Assembly (NCBI GenBank): GCA_963698405.1
Contig: CAVOQT010000017.1
Coordinates: 434,001-498,000 of the forward strand
Source: SHZI01 sp963698405
GTDB lineage: Bacteria; Pseudomonadota; Gammaproteobacteria; Steroidobacterales; GCA-2729495
Length of the DNA stretch: 64,000 bases
Direction of reading: 5' to 3'
Made by a program: the position numbers and the translations under genes. The notes beneath the pieces were generated by a model. It worked only from the letters and a program-made list of their open reading frames with translations, was not told the DNA's origin and ran no database searches. Of this stretch, positions 61,910 to 64,000 are shown piece by piece (within the stretch, counting starts at the first letter, position 1; the number at the start of each line of letters is the position of its first letter).

Positions 61910-63535
61910 ATGACATCAGCGACCAGCTTTGACGTACTCGTCATCGGCGGCGGGTTGGGCGGTCTTTCCGCTGCCTTGCGCATGGCTGACTCCGGTCTGT
62001 CGGTCGGAATACTGCGCAAGACACCTTCAGCTGAAAGTTCAAGCGCATGGGCGCAGGGCGGTATCGCTGCAGCCATTGACCCCGAGGATTCCACCGCGCA
62101 GCACGCAGCTGACACCCTGACAGCAGGCGCCGGGCTCTGCAAACCGGAAACCGTGGATTTCGTGGTCGGCAAGGCCCCGCGCGCAATCCGCTGGCTGATG
62201 GACCAGGGCGTGCAGTTCACGCCTGTCGATGACAGCCGGCCGGAAGAACTGCACCTCACCCGTGAGGGCGGCCATTCACGCCGCCGCGTAGTGCATACAA
62301 CCGATGCCACCGGCGATGCCGTGATTAGCCGTCTGGCGGCACGTGCGGAAGCTCATGCGGGCATCCGGATGCTCGACGAGCGCATCGGTATCGACCTGGT
62401 CACCACGGAAAAACTTCGGCTACCCGGGCGCAACCGCTGCGTGGGCGCCTATGCGCTGAATCGTGATACCGGACAAGTGGAGACCATCGCTGCGCGCGCG
62501 GTGATTCTCGCGACAGGCGGTGCTGCAAAGGTCTATCTGTATACGACAAATCCGGACACCTCTACCGGCGATGGCATTGCCATGGCCTGGCGTGCCGGCT
62601 GCCGCGTGGCCAACATGGAGTTCGTGCAGTTTCACCCGACCTGCCTGTTTCACCCGCTGGCCAAATCGCTGCTGATTTCAGAAGCTGTGCGTGGCGAAGG
62701 CGGTGTACTGCGACTTCCGGACGGTCGTCGATTCATGCCGGATCATGATCCGCGAGCAGAGCTCGCACCGCGCGATATCGTTGCACGAGCCATCGATGCG
62801 GAAATGAAACGCGGTGGCTTTGACTGCGTGTATCTCGACATCAGCCACAAACCGGCCACTGAAATCACACGTCATTTCCCGAATATCCGGCAACGGTTGC
62901 TCGGCTTTGGCATCGACATCACCCGCGATCCGATTCCTGTCGTGCCAGCCGCACACTACTCCTGCGGCGGTATCATCACGGATCTTGATGCAGCAACCGA
63001 TCTGCGCGGATTGTTTGCGGTAGGCGAATGCACCTGCACCGGCCTGCACGGGGCAAACCGGCTGGCCAGCAATTCATTGCTCGAATGCCTGGTGTTTGGC
63101 GAAGCCGCGCACAACCGCATCCTTCGCGATCTGGCTGAAGATACGGCGCTGATACCCGACATCCCGCCATGGGATGAAAGCCGTGTCACAGACCCCGACG
63201 AGCAGGTGGTCGTCTCGCACAACTGGGACGAACTGCGGCGTTTCATGTGGGACTATGTCGGTATCGTGCGTACCAACAAGCGGCTCGCACGCGCCCGCCA
63301 TCGCGCCGATCTGCTGCGCGGAGAAATCACCGAGTTCTACAGTCACTTCCGCGTCACCAACGATCTGATCGAACTGCGCAATCTGGCGCTGATCGCCGAA
63401 CTCACCATCATCAGCGCCCAGGCACGTCACGAAAGCCGCGGACTGCACTGCAACCGGGATTATCCGCATGCGCTGCCGGATACTGAGGTACGTGACACGA
63501 TTCTGAGTCCCGGGCGCATCCAACCAGTCCGCTAA
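61910..63535 (+). CDS. nadB: L-aspartate oxidase
   Basis: NadB oxidises aspartate to iminoaspartate with FAD. The 541-residue protein has the FAD-binding VLVIGGGLGGLSAALRMADS, then SSSAWAQGGIAAAIDPEDST and REGGHSRRRVVHTTDATGDA. ANMEFVQFHPTCLFHPLAKS and PAAHYSCGGIITDLDAATDL follow, with LHGANRLASNSLLECLVFGE as the C-terminal FAD site. The closing region RHESRGLHCNRDYPHAL is typical of NadB rather than succinate dehydrogenase. Co-transcription with nadA is indicated by the 22-base gap. Confidence 0.97.
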   Translation: MTSATSFDVLVIGGGLGGLSAALRMADSGLSVGILRKTPSAESSSAWAQGGIAAAIDPEDSTAQHAADTLTAGAGLCKPETVDFVVGKAPRAIRWLMDQGVQFTPVDDSRPEELHLTREGGHSRRRVVHTTDATGDAVISRLAARAEAHAGIRMLDERIGIDLVTTEKLRLPGRNRCVGAYALNRDTGQVETIAARAVILATGGAAKVYLYTTNPDTSTGDGIAMAWRAGCRVANMEFVQFHPTCLFHPLAKSLLISEAVRGEGGVLRLPDGRRFMPDHDPRAELAPRDIVARAIDAEMKRGGFDCVYLDISHKPATEITRHFPNIRQRLLGFGIDITRDPIPVVPAAHYSCGGIITDLDAATDLRGLFAVGECTCTGLHGANRLASNSLLECLVFGEAAHNRILRDLAEDTALIPDIPPWDESRVTDPDEQVVVSHNWDELRRFMWDYVGIVRTNKRLARARHRADLLRGEITEFYSHFRVTNDLIELRNLALIAELTIISAQARHESRGLHCNRDYPHALPDTEVRDTILSPGRIQPVR

Positions 63536-63575
63536 TCGGGTTATCCTCTCCTGCAGTTCCGTGGAGCATGCAGAG

Positions 63576-64000
63576 ATGGCTGTACGACGCACAGATATGG
63601 ACCCGGGTGATGACGAACTGCGGGAGTGGATCGACTCCATAGAGTCCGTACTGGAAAACGAGGGCCCCGAGCGGGCCAAGGCCCTGTTCCGTGCAGTACG
63701 CGACTACCTGACCGATGCAAACGTCATCATCGAGGACGCGACGCTCAACACCCCCTATCGCAACACCATTCCGCTGGAACAGCAGCCCGCCTATCCGGGC
63801 AATATCGAAATCGAACAACGCATTGAGAACATCAACCGATGGAATGCGATGGCCATGGTGCTGCGCGGCTACGACAGCGGCACCGGAGTCGGCGGCCACA
63901 TCGGCACCTACGCCTCAGGCGCAACCATGCTTGAGGTCGGTTTGCAGCATTTCTTCCGCAACAAGAGCGCTGATTATGGCGGCGACCTGATCAGTATCCA
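63576..64000 (+). CDS. aceE: Pyruvate dehydrogenase E1 component, N-terminal part (runs off the window)
   Basis: The first 141 residues of the homodimeric AceE-type E1 are present; the family has close to 890 residues. DDELREWIDSIESVLENEGP and ERAKALFRAVRDYL are the conserved N-terminal helices. YRNTIPLEQQPAYPGN, NRWNAMAMVLRGYDSGTGVG and GHIGTYASGATMLEVGLQHF follow; the GGH segment is part of the ThDP site. ATG 63576 gives the start MAVRRTDMDPGDDELREWID with a GAG-rich leader upstream. The E2 and E3 genes would be expected beyond the right end. Confidence 0.93.
   Translation, partial: MAVRRTDMDPGDDELREWIDSIESVLENEGPERAKALFRAVRDYLTDANVIIEDATLNTPYRNTIPLEQQPAYPGNIEIEQRIENINRWNAMAMVLRGYDSGTGVGGHIGTYASGATMLEVGLQHFFRNKSADYGGDLISI

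Overview
The window is a high-GC (roughly 60 %) piece of a gammaproteobacterial chromosome. The best evidence is the housekeeping block at 41.8-52 kb: lspA, ileS, ribF, murJ, rpsT, obgE, rpmA, rplU and ispB stand in the usual gammaproteobacterial neighbourhood. Type IV minor-pilin genes, nadA-nadB and the start of aceE fit the same group. I cannot place it at genus level; an uncultured environmental lineage is my guess. Several genes carry single-base frame changes with no other damage, often in short homopolymers and densest at 9.2-10.5 kb. I read most of these as consensus errors, not decay, and give composite gene spans.

Layout. 0-4.7 kb (minus): a possible operon with an aconitase-superfamily dehydratase (two subunits), an isocitrate-lyase-superfamily lyase, a PEP mutase fused to a nucleotidyltransferase, and phosphonopyruvate decarboxylase. 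The last two make phosphonates. 4.8-8.7 kb: panD, then a UbiD/UbiX prenyl-FMN decarboxylase island with an SDR and a YhbP-like flavoprotein. 8.8-18.5 kb: TerC, a DUF4136-like lipoprotein, membrane proteins, a lipoprotein esterase with an MFS transporter, a 545-residue protein I do not recognise, YgiQ and a GNAT. 18.5-19.3 kb: a VPLPA-CTERM surface protein between two inverted REP-like repeats. 19.4-27.7 kb (minus): one tightly spaced run of seven genes encoding PpiC, HupE, an eight-haem TPR cytochrome lipoprotein, a sulfatase, a HAD phosphatase, an aquaporin and a DUF481 outer-membrane protein. All of these are predicted to act at or outside the inner membrane. 27.8-33.8 kb: a putative lipoprotein, a P2-type ATPase whose reading frame runs into a palindromic repeat, a broken VPLPA-CTERM gene, a BTAD regulator, tRNA-Thr and a Fur-family repressor.

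33.9-41.2 kb (plus): the minor-pilin operon fimT, fimU, pilV, pilW, pilX, a small secreted protein, pilY1 and pilE. 41.3-52 kb: the housekeeping block. 52.0-56.0 kb: tRNA-Pro, a second copy of the palindromic repeat, a TetR-controlled set of three exported or membrane proteins, and a decayed ISL3 element that has jumped into the T-tract of the ompA terminator. 56.0-64 kb: an OmpA-like porin, another FimT, a methyltransferase, a degenerate-GGDEF/EAL protein, nadA, nadB and the start of aceE.

The two most unusual regions are the mixed phosphonate/aconitase/lyase operon at the left edge and the eight-haem cytochrome-sulfatase run at 19.4-27.7 kb. No CRISPR array, prophage or replication origin was seen.
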